A stretch of 64,000 nucleotides of DNA from Turnera subulata (GCA_028386065.3 JAKUCV010006644.1:88063-152062); one strand, 5' to 3'; shown: positions 34,547 to 46,740, counted from the stretch's first letter. The notes: generated from the sequence alone by a model not told the origin. Numbers and translations are program-made.

Positions 34547-35061
34547 ATCGATGTTCAATGGTTGAACATCGATGTTCACATGAGTTTTAGCCTTGGCAGA
34601 AGTCTGAAACATCAATGTTCAGTAGGGAACATCGATGTTCAGGACAGAAACATCGATGTTTAGGGCCTATACATCGATGTTTAAAAGTACTGCCATGAAA
34701 CTTGAATTGGCAGAGGTCTCCAATATCGATGTTCAAGTTTGAACATCGATGTTCATGAGTCCTACATCGATGTTTAAGGGTTAAACATCGATGTTTAAAA
34801 CTATTGCCAAGATTCTGGACCTACGGAACTTTCCAACATTGATGTCCAAGAGTTGAACATCGATGTTCTTGAGTTCTAGAGGCCAATGACCCTTCGGAAC
34901 TTTCCAACATCGATGTCCAAGAGTTGAACATCGATGTTCTTGAGCTCTACCAAAAAGTTTGGGCTTCCAGAGCCTCAAGGACATCGATGTTCATGGCAGG
35001 ACATCGATGCGCTTATGTTCCAGAGGCCAAATGACATCGATGTTCTAGATAGGACATCGAT
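34547..35061. repeat. Phased ACATCGATGT palindrome array in A2 leader
   Basis: Intact ATCGAT starts: 34547, 34568, 34631, 34652, 34673, 34725, 34745, 34766, 34787, 34859, 34909, 34930, 34983, 35003, 35036, 35056; decayed sites ATCAAT at 34611 and ATTGAT at 34838 keep the phase. Offsets are 20-21 within groups and 33, 43 or 50-53 between groups. Two further GTCGATGTT variants follow at about 35108 and 35165. Confidence 0.9.
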
Positions 35062-35165
35062 GTCCATGAGCATTGCCAAGTTGTTGGCAAGAATCAGATT
35101 CTTATAACGTCGATGTTCTTATGTATTTTTGCCAAATGGTTTGGGAGAATTAGAATCTCAAAACG

Positions 35166-36764
35166 TCGATGTTCTTAGCGGGACCACCGTGCTACCTCTG
35201 CGTAGCGGCTTATATTGCATATGATGCATAGTTATTGTATATGAGATATATAATTTTTGAATTACATGCATGACATGTATGGATACAATTGTTGACAAGT
35301 ATTCATCATTGCTTAGATCAACATTTGGTAGGTTTTGCCAAAGCAAGGTGCCAATGTTTATCCTAGCAAGATGTTATGGCATAATTGTTATGCATGGAAA
35401 CAATTGTTGATGTAAATATTAAGTTCTTAGTTGCCTTCCATGATAAGCACTCATCATTGCTTAGATCAACACTTGGTAGGTTTTGCCAAAGCAAGGTGCC
35501 AATGTTTATCCTAGCAAGGTGCGACTGGATAATTGTAATATCTGAACTGCTTATTATGGGTTTGGACTTAACTAGGTCATCTCAATAGGATTGAGGACTT
35601 AGAGGCAAGGAGTTGAGCTAAGTCTATAAGATAGACAAGAACAAGTGTTGTTCACTCAACTATCCAAAAGTTACATGAGATATAATTGACAAGAGTTGTC
35701 TACCTAAATAGCTATGATGTAAGCGATCAGCCAAAGCTGACTTTTGTTAGAGTGAAATATGAATCTTGGCCTACTTATCATTATTTTGATTCATAGTAGG
35801 AGCATCATTTAATAGAATTCCTTGTTAAATGATTTTTGTATACATGACTCTTATTTGTGTGAGTTGATCATTGTTGAGTTTATCATTGTTGTAGAGTTAC
35901 CATGGCACAAAACACAGGCACAATATCATTGCGATCGGTCCTTGAGAAGGAAAGCTGAGTGGAANTCGATGTTCTTAGCGGGACCACCGTGCTACCTCTG
36001 CGTAGCGGCTTATATTGCATATGATGCATAGTTATTGTATATGAGATATATAATTTTTGAATTACATGCATGACATGTATGGATACAATTGTTGACAAGT
36101 ATTCATCATTGCTTAGATCAACATTTGGTAGGTTTTGCCAAAGCAAGGTGCCAATGTTTATCCTAGCAAGATGTTATGGCATAATTGTTATGCATGGAAA
36201 CAATTGTTGATGTAAATATTAAGTTCTTAGTTGCCTTCCATGATAAGCACTCATCATTGCTTAGATCAACACTTGGTAGGTTTTGCCAAAGCAAGGTGCC
36301 AATGTTTATCCTAGCAAGGTGCGACTGGATAATTGTAATATCTGAACTGCTTATTATGGGTTTGGACTTAACTAGGTCATCTCAATAGGATTGAGGACTT
36401 AGAGGCAAGGAGTTGAGCTAAGTCTATAAGATAGACAAGAACAAGTGTTGTTCACTCAACTATCCAAAAGTTACATGAGATATAATTGACAAGAGTTGTC
36501 TACCTAAATAGCTATGATGTAAGCGATCAGCCAAAGCTGACTTTTGTTAGAGTGAAATATGAATCTTGGCCTACTTATCATTATTTTGATTCATAGTAGG
36601 AGCATCATTTAATAGAATTCCTTGTTAAATGATTTTTGTATACATGACTCTTATTTGTGTGAGTTGATCATTGTTGAGTTTATCATTGTTGTAGAGTTAC
36701 CATGGCACAAAACACAGGCACAATATCATTGCGATCGGTCCTTGAGAAGGAAAGCTGAGTGGAA
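35166..36764. other. Single-N join with identical 799-bp flanks (assembly overlap)
   Basis: 35166-35964 and 35966-36764 appear identical and are separated by one N at 35965. The copy begins in a variant array site and ends inside gag. One copy is probably an assembly artefact. The region itself is the non-coding leader up to the gag start at 36702 (duplicate start at 35902). Confidence 0.9.
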
Positions 36765-38387
36765 ATAGTTTCCTAAAGTGGCATCGCATTTTGAGGATAG
36801 TCCTCGAACAAGAAAAGGTTGTATGTCCTTGAAGGGCCTGTTCCGAATGAACCAACGCCTAATGCTCCTAGGGCAGTAAGGGATGCTTATAAGAAGCATG
36901 TTGATGATGCATGCCTTATGCTAATAACCATGGACTCTGAGCTTCAGAAGCAACATGCGAACATGGGGGCGTTCGATATGATCGAACACCTCAAAATGCT
37001 CTTTGAGGAGCAAGCAAGGCATGAGAGGTACGAGACCTCTAAGGCATTGTTCCAATGCAAGATGGCCGAGTCATCACCCGTTAGACCTTATGTGCTCAAA
37101 ATGATTGGATACATTGAGAGCCTTGTGGGTCTTGGTTTTCCTTTGCAAAAGGAGTTGGCCGTTGATCTAGTCCTGCAAACGTTGCGGGTAGTTACAGCTA
37201 ATTTAATGACAAATTGTTGTCTGAGTTGCTTAACATGTTGGGAACAGTTGAGGAAGGGTGGTATTGCAAAGGAAGGACATTGTTTCCATTGCAATAAACC
37301 GGGCCATTGGAAACGCAACTGCCCTGTTTACCTTGAAGAGGTAAAGAAGGAGAAGGGAAGTAAGACTTCCACTTCAGGTATTTTTGTTATAGAGGCTAAT
37401 ATCTCTATCTCTTCATCATGGGTATTAGATACCGGATGTGGTTCTCACGTTTGTGTAAATGTGAAGGAACTGAGAAAGAGTAGGAGATTGGCAAAGGGTG
37501 AGATAGACCTACGTGTTAGAAAAGGAGCAAGAGTTGCTNAAGAAAAGGTTGTATGTCCTTGAAGGGCCTGTTCCGAATGAACCAACGCCTAATGCTCCTA
37601 GGGCAGTAAGGGATGCTTATAAGAAGCATGTTGATGATGCATGCCTTATGCTAATAACCATGGACTCTGAGCTTCAGAAGCAACATGCGAACATGGGGGC
37701 GTTCGATATGATCGAACACCTCAAAATGCTCTTTGAGGAGCAAGCAAGGCATGAGAGGTACGAGACCTCTAAGGCATTGTTCCAATGCAAGATGGCCGAG
37801 TCATCACCCGTTAGACCTTATGTGCTCAAAATGATTGGATACATTGAGAGCCTTGTGGGTCTTGGTTTTCCTTTGCAAAAGGAGTTGGCCGTTGATCTAG
37901 TCCTGCAAACGTTGCGGGTAGTTACAGCTAATTTAATGACAAATTGTTGTCTGAGTTGCTTAACATGTTGGGAACAGTTGAGGAAGGGTGGTATTGCAAA
38001 GGAAGGACATTGTTTCCATTGCAATAAACCGGGCCATTGGAAACGCAACTGCCCTGTTTACCTTGAAGAGGTAAAGAAGGAGAAGGGAAGTAAGACTTCC
38101 ACTTCAGGTATTTTTGTTATAGAGGCTAATATCTCTATCTCTTCATCATGGGTATTAGATACCGGATGTGGTTCTCACGTTTGTGTAAATGTGAAGGAAC
38201 TGAGAAAGAGTAGGAGATTGGCAAAGGGTGAGATAGACCTACGTGTTAGAAAAGGAGCAAGAGTTGCTACATTAGCAGTAGGGACCTACTATCTATCCTT
38301 ACCGAGTGGTTTGGTTTTAGAACTGGACGATTGTTATTATGTACCTACCATAAGCAGAAATTTCATTTCTGTATCTTGTCTGGACTC
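36702..38387 (+). pseudogene. Copia A2 gag and protease start
   Basis: Start ATG at 36702 (MAQNTGTISLRSVLEKE), stop TGA at codon 19, then frameshifted pieces. Recognisable parts are YVLEGPVPNEPTPNAP, MIEHLKMLFEEQARHE, the CCHC knuckle CFHCNKPGHWKRNC, the protease box WVLDTGCGSHVCV, and VPTISRNFISVSCLD at the 3' break. 36810-37538 is repeated as 37540-38268 across a single N. LTR sequence follows instead of integrase. Confidence 0.85.
36810..38268. other. Single-N join with identical 729-bp flanks (assembly overlap)
   Basis: 36810-37538 and 37540-38268 appear identical and are separated by one N at 37539. The two gag-protease ORFs are therefore one sequence shown twice. Confidence 0.9.
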
Positions 38388-39582
38388 GTATATGATTGCC
38401 ATTAGTGGTTCTTATATGTATTGTCCTTAGACGTGAGATCATCAAGGTTCCCAACATATGAGTCGTATACTTTGATATTATTCCTAGTCATCTGTAACTG
38501 GGTGGACTTAAGGGTAATCATTGGGTATATGATAAATGTGTAGTGGGTTTTGATTGATCAAGATGGGATTCGTCCGACTCATATAACGGGTATATTATCA
38601 GATGGGCCTCTTGATAGAGTTAAACTGTAAATGCATGGCCATGCTCGGATTATATGATATGGTGATATCATTAGGATCCGTTTTACATAGTTAACTCGAG
38701 GATCAAGAAACTAAGATTAAACATATACGAGATTGACGTTTTCCATGTCTCGGTTTAATCTTGATAATGGGACGAAAGGACGATGACATGTTCCGAGGCA
38801 TATAGAATCAGTACTGATCTTGCCGTTCAGGTAGCAATGATGTGTTGCTAGACGCCGCTCTTTGATTATAATTGTAAAATGAGACTTTACAATTATTGCC
38901 GAACTTTATGAGTGCCTACAGGGTCGCACACATAGAACCGTTGATTCGAGCATGTGGTTGAACCGTGGTTGGGTCGTGGTTGAACCAGTTTGTTATTGGA
39001 CCGTGGTTGGACCAGGGTCATTTTTGGGCTGGATGGTTAACTAATTTTCAGAATTATTGAACCACACTTAGTGCTGTGATGTGTTGATAATGTTTTAGTG
39101 GAGACATGATTATGTGGAGACATAATCATGGTGGATTATGGGCTAATATGTTGGCCATAATCTCCATTGTCTTTTTGCTCTAATGGTGGATGAGTAATTA
39201 GATTACTCTTGGTCCCTCTCTCTCCGGATTCAGAATTTTTCAGAGCATCGTGAACACACACACCCTTCTTCATTCTTTGAGAAAGAAAGTAAACACACAT
39301 AGCTCCCGGAAATCCGTAGCTAGCACTGTGTTCGGGAGAGCTCGGGTTGGAGATCGTGAGACGGTTTCCGACTGTGATCGATAGTTCGTGTGGATACCGT
39401 GGAGGGGCGGGATTTCTGTCCGGCTCTAGCTGATTCGGTTCTGTAGTTGGGTGATAGACCTCAACCGTTTCAGGTATGTTCGAAATTGTTATTCGGTTTA
39501 GCTATCTTCACTTGGATCCTCCAAGGTTTTCGGGTCTTTCCGCTGCACTTGATTGTCAAGTTTGCATGCCCGGATACTTACA
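38388..39582 (+). repeat. 5'-truncated LTR of copia A3
   Basis: It matches the family-A LTR from about its position 295 (TATATGATTG) to the end GGATACTTACA. The usual PBS does not follow: the sequence jumps straight into palindrome-array sequence, so the PBS and part of the leader are deleted. Confidence 0.8.
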
Positions 39583-39587
39583 CAAAC

Positions 39588-39665
39588 ATCGATGTTCTAA
39601 GATTCTGCCAATTTTTTAAAGTTTCAAAATTCTCAAACATCGATGTTCGGAGGTTAAACATCGAT
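39588..39665. repeat. Residual palindrome array in A3 leader
   Basis: ATCGAT at 39588, 39639 and 39660 (offsets 51 and 21). The rest of the array was lost with the PBS. Confidence 0.85.
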
Positions 39666-40352
39666 GTTCTGAAGATTCTGCCAATTAATTTGATGTTTTT
39701 CATGCTAGATAACATGTTCTTATGATCTTAGTGATATATGAACAATATGTTGATTGCTTGTTATCATATTATCTTTTTATAATCATGTCAAATAGCTTGA
39801 TATTGATTATAAATGATGCAAAGTTATTGTATATGCGATATATGATCACATCCATGATTAGGAAACAACTGTTGATGTAAATATTAAGTTCCTATGCATT
39901 GCCTTCCATTGATGAGCACTCACTTATGCTTAGATCAACACTTGGTAGGTTTACCAAAGCAAAGTGCCAATGTTTATTCTAGCAAGATGCGATGGGATAA
40001 TTGTAATATCCAGATTGCTTGTTGTGGGTTGAACTTAACTAAGTCATCTCAATAGGATTGGAGACTTAGAGGCAAAGAGTTGAAATAAGTCTATGAGATA
40101 GACAAAAACAAGAGTTGTTCACTCAACTATCCAAGAGTTACATGAGAAGTAATTGGCAAAGAGTTGTCTACCTAAATAACTATGATATAAGCGATTAGGA
40201 AAAGCTAACTTATCTTGTAGTGAAATATGGATCTTGGCCCACTTATTATCATCTTGATTCAATACAGTGGGAGTATCATTTAATAAAATTCCTTGTTAAA
40301 TGATTTTATACATGACTCTGGTTTTATGTGAATTGATTCTTGTAGAGTTATC

Positions 40353-42232
40353 ATGACACAAAACACAAGTACTATGTCACTGTGATCAGTCCTTGAGAAG
40401 GAAAAACTGAATGGGAATAATTTCCTTAAGTGGCACCGCAATTTGAGGATAGTCCTCAAGCAAGAAAAGAAGTTGTATGTCCTTGAAGGGCCTGTTCCTA
40501 ATGAACCGACACCTAATGCTCCTAGGGCAGAAAAAGATGCTTACAAGAAGCATGTTGATGAAGCATTGGATGTTGGGTGCTTTCGATATGATCGAACACC
40601 TGAAAATGCTCTTTGAAGAGCAAGCTAGGCGTGTGAGGTATGAGACCTCAAAGGCATTATTCCAATGCAAGATGGCTGAGTCATCACCAGTCAGACCTCA
40701 TGTGCTCAAGATGATTGGATACATTGAGAGCCTTGAAGGCCTAGGTTGTACTTTGCAAAGAGAATTGGCCGTTGATCTTGTCCTGCAATCGTTGCCGGAT
40801 AGTTATAGCCAATTTGTCTTGAATTTCAACATGAATTATCTTGACAAATCCTTGTCTGAGTTGCTTAACATGTTGGGAACATTTGAGCAACATATGAAGG
40901 CAAATAAATCCAACAACATTTTGATAGTTGGAAATAGCAAAGGAAAGGGTAAAGCCAAGTTTAACAAGAAGAAGAAGTCTGCCAAAAGGTTTGGTTCATG
41001 TGCATCTTCATCTTCACATGTGCTTAAACCAAAGGTGGTGTTGCAAAGGAAGGACTATGTTTCCATTGCAAGAAACCTCGCCATTGGAAGCGTAGCTGTC
41101 CTATTTACGTCTAGGAGGTGAAGAAACAGAAGGGAAGTAAGACTTCCACTTCAGGAATTCTTGTTATAGAAGCTAATATTTCTATCTCTGCATCATGGGT
41201 ATTAGATACCGGATGTGGTTCTCATATTTGTGTAAATGTGCAGGATCTGAGAAAAAGTAGAAGATTAGCAAAGGGTGAAGTGGACCTGCGCGTTGGAAAT
41301 AGAGCAAGAGTTGCTGCATTAGCCGTAGGGACTTATTATCTATCTTTACAAAGTGGTTTGGTTTTAGAACTTGATGATTGCTATTATGTACCTACTATTA
41401 GTAGGAATTTGATTTATGTTTCTTGTCTAGACAAGAAGGGTTTTTCTTTTATAATAAAGAACAACTGTTGTTCTATTTATTTGAATTATATTTCTTATGG
41501 TGGTGCATATTTAAGCAATGGTTTGTACGTTCTAAACCGAGAAACTCCAATCTATAACATCAATTCGAAGAAGGTAAAATTAAATGATTCTAATACAACC
41601 TATCTCTGGCATTGTCGTTTGGGCCTTATAAACGAGACTCGTAATTCTAAACTCCATAAGGATTGGCTTTTAGACTCATTTGATTTTGAATCATATGAGA
41701 CTTGTGAGTCATGTTTATAGGGCAAAATGACGAAGGCTCCTTTTGCTGGTAAAGGTGAAAGTGCTTCCGACTTGTTAGGCCTTATACATTCTGATGTATG
41801 TGGACCATGTCAACGCAGGCTAGAGATAGATTTCAATACTTATAGTTGATATGGCTATCTGTATCTTATGAAGCACAAGTCAGAATCCTTTGAAAAGTTC
41901 AAAGAATTCAAGAATGAAGTACAGAATCAACTTGGCAAGACTATTAAAATGCTACGATCAGATCAAGGAGGTGAATACTTAGACCGAGAATTTCTTGATC
42001 ATCTAAAGGAATGTGGTATAGTATTACAACCTACTCCACGAGGAACACCTTAATGGAATGGTGTTTCTGAAAGGAGAAACAGAACTCTGTTAGACATGGT
42101 TCGTTCTATGATGAGTCAAGCTAAACTTCCTCTTTCATTTTGGGGACATGCTTTATTGACTGCTGCTTTTACATTTAACAGCATTTCGTCTAAATCGGTT
42201 GAAAAGACACCATATGAGATATGGACTGGGAA
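40353..42232 (+). pseudogene. Copia A3 gag-protease-integrase, disrupted
   Basis: ATG at 40353; TGA at codon 11. The gag has lost the segment between DEALDV and GAFDMIEHL, then reads LVLQSLPDSYSQFVLNFNMN. The CCHC knuckle is frameshifted and its Gly-His reads Arg-His. Protease has LDTGCGSHICV (41118 frame). GAG-pre-integrase YLWHCRLGLINETR is present; integrase shows HSDVCGP near 41790 and LRSDQGGEYLD near 41955, so both catalytic Asp are kept, but a TAG at 41718-41720, a frameshift near 41810 and a TAA at 42051-42053 break the frame. Confidence 0.85.
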
Positions 42233-42680
42233 ATGTTAGGATAAATTCCCTACGCTAGAGGGGGGGGGGGTGAGTAGCGTATTTCGGATTTAAAGCAATA
42301 AATTGCAGGAAATAAATGCGGAATGGAAAAGAGAGAAGGACAAACCAAAATTTATACTAGTTCACACATACACAATCTGTGTGGCTAATCCAGTCCTCCG
42401 AGAGACTCTCTCGAAGATTCCACTATCACCTGTTAAGCTTCCGGGTGCTCAACAAACCGTTTACAACCTAAGAGCTCAAATCACATGAACCTCAACACTC
42501 TTGTTTGAAGATACCTCACTTCAAGACTTCTCTCAAGGGAACAAACCTCCCTTATAGTGTGTTACAACACTCTCAATCTCTCAAAGAAAGCTCTCTTGAA
42601 GAGTGGGTATGAGTACAAATGAAAGCTCAATGAAGCAACTCTATAATCTCACAAGAGATTAGCTCAAAAATTGATTGAAT
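42233..42680 (-). repeat. Inverted SIRE-type LTR end fragment
   Basis: This is the reverse complement of the last ~450 bp of the LTR at 55005-56502 (TGTTAGGATAAATTCCCTACG on plus is the reverse of its terminal CCTAACA). It joins copia A3 on the left and a plus-strand SIRE-type gag on the right, with no matching TSD seen. Either a separate minus-strand insertion was later truncated, or an inversion occurred. It contains a 10-G run at 42260-42269. Confidence 0.8.
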
Positions 42681-43337
42681 GACTTTCACCTACGAAGGAA
42701 CCGATCAAGTCCGAGAGGCAAAAATCGATTCTCTCACAGCCGAATACGTACTCTTTCGGATGAAGGAGAATGAGAGAATTGGAGATATGTTCGAACAGTT
42801 TTCAAGAATCGTCAACAACCTCCATGCCTTGAATAAGGTCTACTCCAACAAGGACTTGGTTCGCAAAGTTCTCAGAAGTCTTACACCCGAGTGGCGCTCA
42901 AAAGCCGATGCAATCTATGAAAACATGGGATTCTCTAACACAACCTATGACGGACTCAGAGGTAATCTCATTATTTATGAAACCACTGTACTTAAACCTT
43001 CTATGCAGGAACCAAAGAAAAAGGATATAGCACTAAAGGCCTCTACCTCCACAACTCAAGAATTCTCCGAAACGAACTCTGGTGAAGATGATCAAGAATA
43101 CGGACTTGTCATTAGAAAATTTCACAAGTTCATGAAGAAGGAGTATGAGAAGAAATGCAGAAAACAATCTGGACTGCCTAAATGCTATGGATGCGGTGAA
43201 CTTGGACACATCAAACCCAAGTGCCCCAAGGCAAAGGAAGGAAAAGAAAAGAAAACCTACAAGAAGCAAAGGGCATATATCTCTTGGGGAGGTGATTCCG
43301 GTGATGAATCAACCGATAGCAAGGAAGAAGAGGTAGC
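42681..43337 (+). pseudogene. E1 gag, central part with zinc knuckle
   Basis: The frame (from 42679) reads TYEGTDQVREAKIDSL, MKENERIGDMFEQFSRIVNN, a UBN2-type gag, then CYGCGELGHIKPKC, a CCHC knuckle near 43182-43223. The N-terminal ~90 residues usual for this gag are replaced by the inverted LTR fragment. It is interrupted after KEEEVA by the solo LTR and resumes at 44420 with NLCLMAKEEE. Confidence 0.85.
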
Positions 43338-44419
43338 TGTTAGGACTAATGCTTCCATGTTTCATTTCAGGGTTTTGATAATGACAAACTAACCAAAGCT
43401 CCATTCATGAATTCATTCCTTGAAGAAAAGCAAAAAGACATCAATCAATGAAGCACAAGTCTAAGACAAAGGAGTACAAGATTTGAAGCAACAAGGATGA
43501 AGATATATAGAGAGTTCATCTATAGGAAATCCTNNNNNNNNNNNNNNNNNNNNNNNNNNNNNNNNNNNNNNNNNNNNNNNNNNNNNNNNNNNNNNNNNNN
43601 NNNNNNNNNNNNNNNNNNNNNNNNNNNNNNNNNNNNNNNNNNNNNNNNNNNNNNNNNNNNNNNNNNNNNNNNNNNNNNNNNNNNNNNNNNNNNNNNNNNN
43701 NNNNNNNNNNNNNNNNNNNNNNNNNNNNNNNNNNNNNNNNNNNNNNNNNNNNNNNNNNNNNNNNNNNNNNNNNNNNNNNNNNNNNNNNNNNNNNNNNNNN
43801 NNNNNNNNNNNNNNNNNNNNNNNNNNNNNNNNNNNNNNNNNNNNNNNNNNNNNNNNNNNNNNNNNNNNNNNNNNNNNNNNNNNNNNNNNNNNNNNNNNNN
43901 NNNNNNNNNNNNNNNNNNNNNNNNNNNNNNNNNNNNNNNNNNNNNNNNNNNNNNNNNNNNNNNNNNNNNNNNNNNNNNNNNNNNNNNNNNNNNNNNNNNN
44001 NNNNNNNNNNNNNNNNNNNNNNNNNNNNNNNNNNNNNNNNNNNNNNNNNNNNNNNNNNNNNNNNNNNNNNNNNNNNNNNNNNNNNNNNNNNNNNNNNNNN
44101 NNNNNNNNNNNNNNNNNNNNNNNNNNNNNNNNNNNNNNNNNNNNNNNNNNNNNNNNNNNNNNNNNNTATTGAGGTTCATGTGACTTGAACTCTCAGGTTG
44201 TAACGGTTTGTTAAGCACCCGTAAGCTTAACATAGATAGTGAAATCTTCAAGTGAGACTTGAAGGGCTGGATTAGCCACACTAGTAGAGTGTGTGTGAAC
44301 CAGGATAAATCTCGTGTGTCCTTCATTCTTTTAATTCCGCATTCAATTCCTGCTTATTTCGTTTTTATTCGATTATCGCTATTCACCCCCCCTCTAGCGA
44401 AGGGATATTGTTTCTAACA
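43338..44419 (+). mobile_element. SIRE-type solo LTR inserted in E1 gag
   Basis: TGTTAGGACTAATGC to TTTCTAACA. Flanks are GTAGC (43333-43337) and GTAGA (44420-44424), a 5-bp TSD with one difference. Removing it restores the gag frame (EEVA-NLCLMA). 633 N (43534-44166) cover its middle, the same region that carries the palindrome array in the E1 3' LTR. Confidence 0.85.
43534..44166. other. Assembly gap, 633 N
   Basis: Sequence unknown. The related LTR at 55005-56502 is ~416 bp longer than this LTR including the gap, so the gap size may be an underestimate. Confidence 0.95.
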
Positions 44420-45195
44420 GTAGAAAACCTATGTCTTATGGCAAAGGAAGAAGAATCAAAAGAGGTAAGTATATTTTTTGACAATGAGATCTCTGAATAT
44501 GATGAATTTATAACAGCTGCTAAAAACAACAAGGAATTGAAGAAACAAATTACAACATTAGAAACAAAGTTTGAGAAGTTAACTTGTGAAAATGTTGATG
44601 CTGTTAATATAAACAAAGACTTAAAGAAACAACTAGCAACTCTAGAAAATGATGTTGAAATGTTGACAAATGAAAATAAAAAACTTAGAGAAGAAAATAA
44701 GTTCTATGGAAAAAGAAGTGCAAACAAACCGGAAGATTCAACAAAAGAATGTTCATCATGTAAATCTCTAAAGGGACAAGTTGAAAAACTGGAAAGTACC
44801 TTAAAAAATTTAATAGTCCTCATAAGAATCTGAATTCTATGCTAGGTAACTTGCAATCCACTAGACATGGAATAGGTTTTAGGAATGAACCTAAAAGACA
44901 TAAAATTGAGCCTAAAACTAGAGAACCTAAGACTAGGAATTTTAAGGCATTTGAACCTAGGAAACCTAAGGAAAACAAGGTCAATAATGTGCACAAGTAT
45001 AGACAACATAGCGGCTATTACCAACCTAGAAGAATGCATAATCCTAATGTGATTTCCCATTATTGCAATATAATTGGACACATTGCTCCTGTTTGCTTCA
45101 CTAGGCATAGGCATTGGGCTCAAGAAGAAGCTCATTATCATTATGCTCCTAACACTCAAGGACCAAAAAAGATTTGGGTACCAAAAACTCATTGA
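44420..45195 (+). pseudogene. E1 gag C-terminal coiled coil and second knuckle region
   Basis: 44420-44833 encodes NLCLMAKEEESKEV followed by heptad-like, Lys/Glu/Leu-rich sequence (KELKKQITTLETKFEKL and similar) that predicts a coiled coil. A frameshift near 44830 leads to 44839-45195 with basic sequence and a defective zinc knuckle (CNIIGHIAPVC, first Cys pair incomplete), ending with IWVPKTH just before protease. This is the usual gag-pol bridge of SIRE-type elements. Confidence 0.8.
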
Positions 45196-45214
45196 TTTAT
45201 TCCTCTAGATATGC

Positions 45215-46740
45215 TTGAAGGCATCAAGTGTACTTTGGTACCTTGATAGCGGATGCTCCAAGCACATGACCGGAAAAGCATCCAAATTTCTGCATATAAG
45301 ACCATCAAATGGAGGAAACATTGTCTTCGGTGACAACACCAAAGGAAAGATCATCGGCATTGGATCGGTTGGTAAGGATAAGTCCTCCTCTATTAATAAT
45401 GTTATGCTTGTTAAAGGTCTTAAGCATAATCTCTTGAGCATAAGTCAATTGTGTGACAAGGGAAATCGTGTGATCTCTGATTCTAAGTCATGTATAGTAG
45501 AACGTCTTAGTGATAATAACACTATTCTACATGGTGAAAGAATTGACAATATTTACATGGTGAACTTAGATAGTCCTTCATCAAATTTTTCAAAATGTCT
45601 TATGAGCAAAGAAGATGATATGTGGTTATGGCACCGAAGAATTGCACATGTCAATATGAATCTTTTAAACAAGTTAGTTTCACAAGACTTAGTAAATGGC
45701 ATCCCAAAGATCAAGTTTGAAAAGAACTCCATTTGTGATGCATGTCAAAAAGGAAAGCAAGTAAGAAATACATTTAAATCTAAAAATGCAGTCTCAACTT
45801 CTAGACCCCTTCAACTTCTACATATGGATCATTTTGGACCCTCACAAATTAAAAGTTTTGGTGGAAACTACTATGTTTTCGTAATTGTTGATGACTTTTC
45901 TAGATTCACCTGGATTATATTTCTTACCCACAAGAGTGAAGCATTTAACATTTTCAAGAGCTTTCTTAAGAAATTTAAAATGAAAAAGATTGTTCAATTA
46001 CTTGCATTAGAAGCGATCATGGAGGTGAATTCGAAAATAATCAATTTTCAATCTTTTGTGATGAACATGCATTGAGCATAATTTCTCAGTCCCTCGGACA
46101 CCATAGCAAGATGGTGTTGTAGAACGCAAAAATCGGTGTCTTGAGGAGATGGCAAGAACAATGCTCAATGAGGCAAAAATTCCAAAGTATTTCTGGGCTG
46201 ATGCAGTAAGTACAGCTTGCTATGTGTTAAACTGAGCAATCATTAGGCCAATACTCATGAAGACACCTTATGAATTGTACAAAGTTAGAAAGAGAAATAT
46301 TTCTTATTTTTGAGTCTTTGGATGCAAATGCTTTATTCATAATAATGGGAAAGACAATTTGGGCAAATTCAATGCAAAATCTGATGAAGGAAATTTTTTT
46401 TGTTATTCGTTGCGTAGCAAAGCATATAGAGTCTTCAATAAACGCACCTTAAATATTGAGGAGTCCCCTCATATTGTGTTTGCAGAAAATAATGCTCGCT
46501 TGGCGAGAAAGGATTTTTGTGATGATCTTGTAGGTACACTTAAAAGGATAACTTTAGACGACAAAGAAAAAGAAGAAGGAAACACTCCTGCAGAATCAAG
46601 TTCTCAACAAGATGTTGCAAATCCTGAGGAGAACACCCAAGACACAACGGTTGATATCAACCACGATTTACCAAGAGAATGGCGAGTGTCCAAAGACCAT
46701 CCTCTTGACACGATAATTGGTGATATCAACCGCGGGTCAA
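45215..46740 (+). pseudogene. E1 protease and integrase
   Basis: 45215-46075: protease box WYLDSGCSKHMTG, then GLKHNLLSISQLCDKG, GAG-pre-integrase LWHRRIAHVN, zinc-binding CDACQKGKQ, and integrase core LHMDHFGPSQ (first Asp). A frameshift near 46010 hides the second Asp region; VERKNRCLEEMARTML (catalytic Glu) follows near 46122. Stops occur near 46234 and 46312. 46359-46748 continues with [24 protein letters not shown] and the acidic linker ending GDINRG. At about 46738 the sequence jumps to the end of RT. Confidence 0.85.

Larger units (their letters stand above)
32746..38387 (+). mobile_element. Ty1/copia copy A2 (3'-truncated)
   Basis: Full 5' LTR, PBS, leader with palindrome array, broken gag and the start of protease; then an abrupt junction to the interior of another family-A LTR near 38388. 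True length is shorter than shown, because two single-N joins carry duplicated flanks of 799 and 729 bp. Confidence 0.85.
38388..42232 (+). mobile_element. Ty1/copia copy A3, truncated at both ends
   Basis: Partial 5' LTR, shortened leader with three palindrome sites, gag, protease and integrase. It ends inside integrase at 42232 (after PYEIWTGK), where an inverted SIRE-type LTR end begins. Confidence 0.8.

Noticed and set aside
43497..44326. ORFs of 228 and 268 codons across 43520-44326
   Set aside because: They consist almost wholly of X from the N gap.
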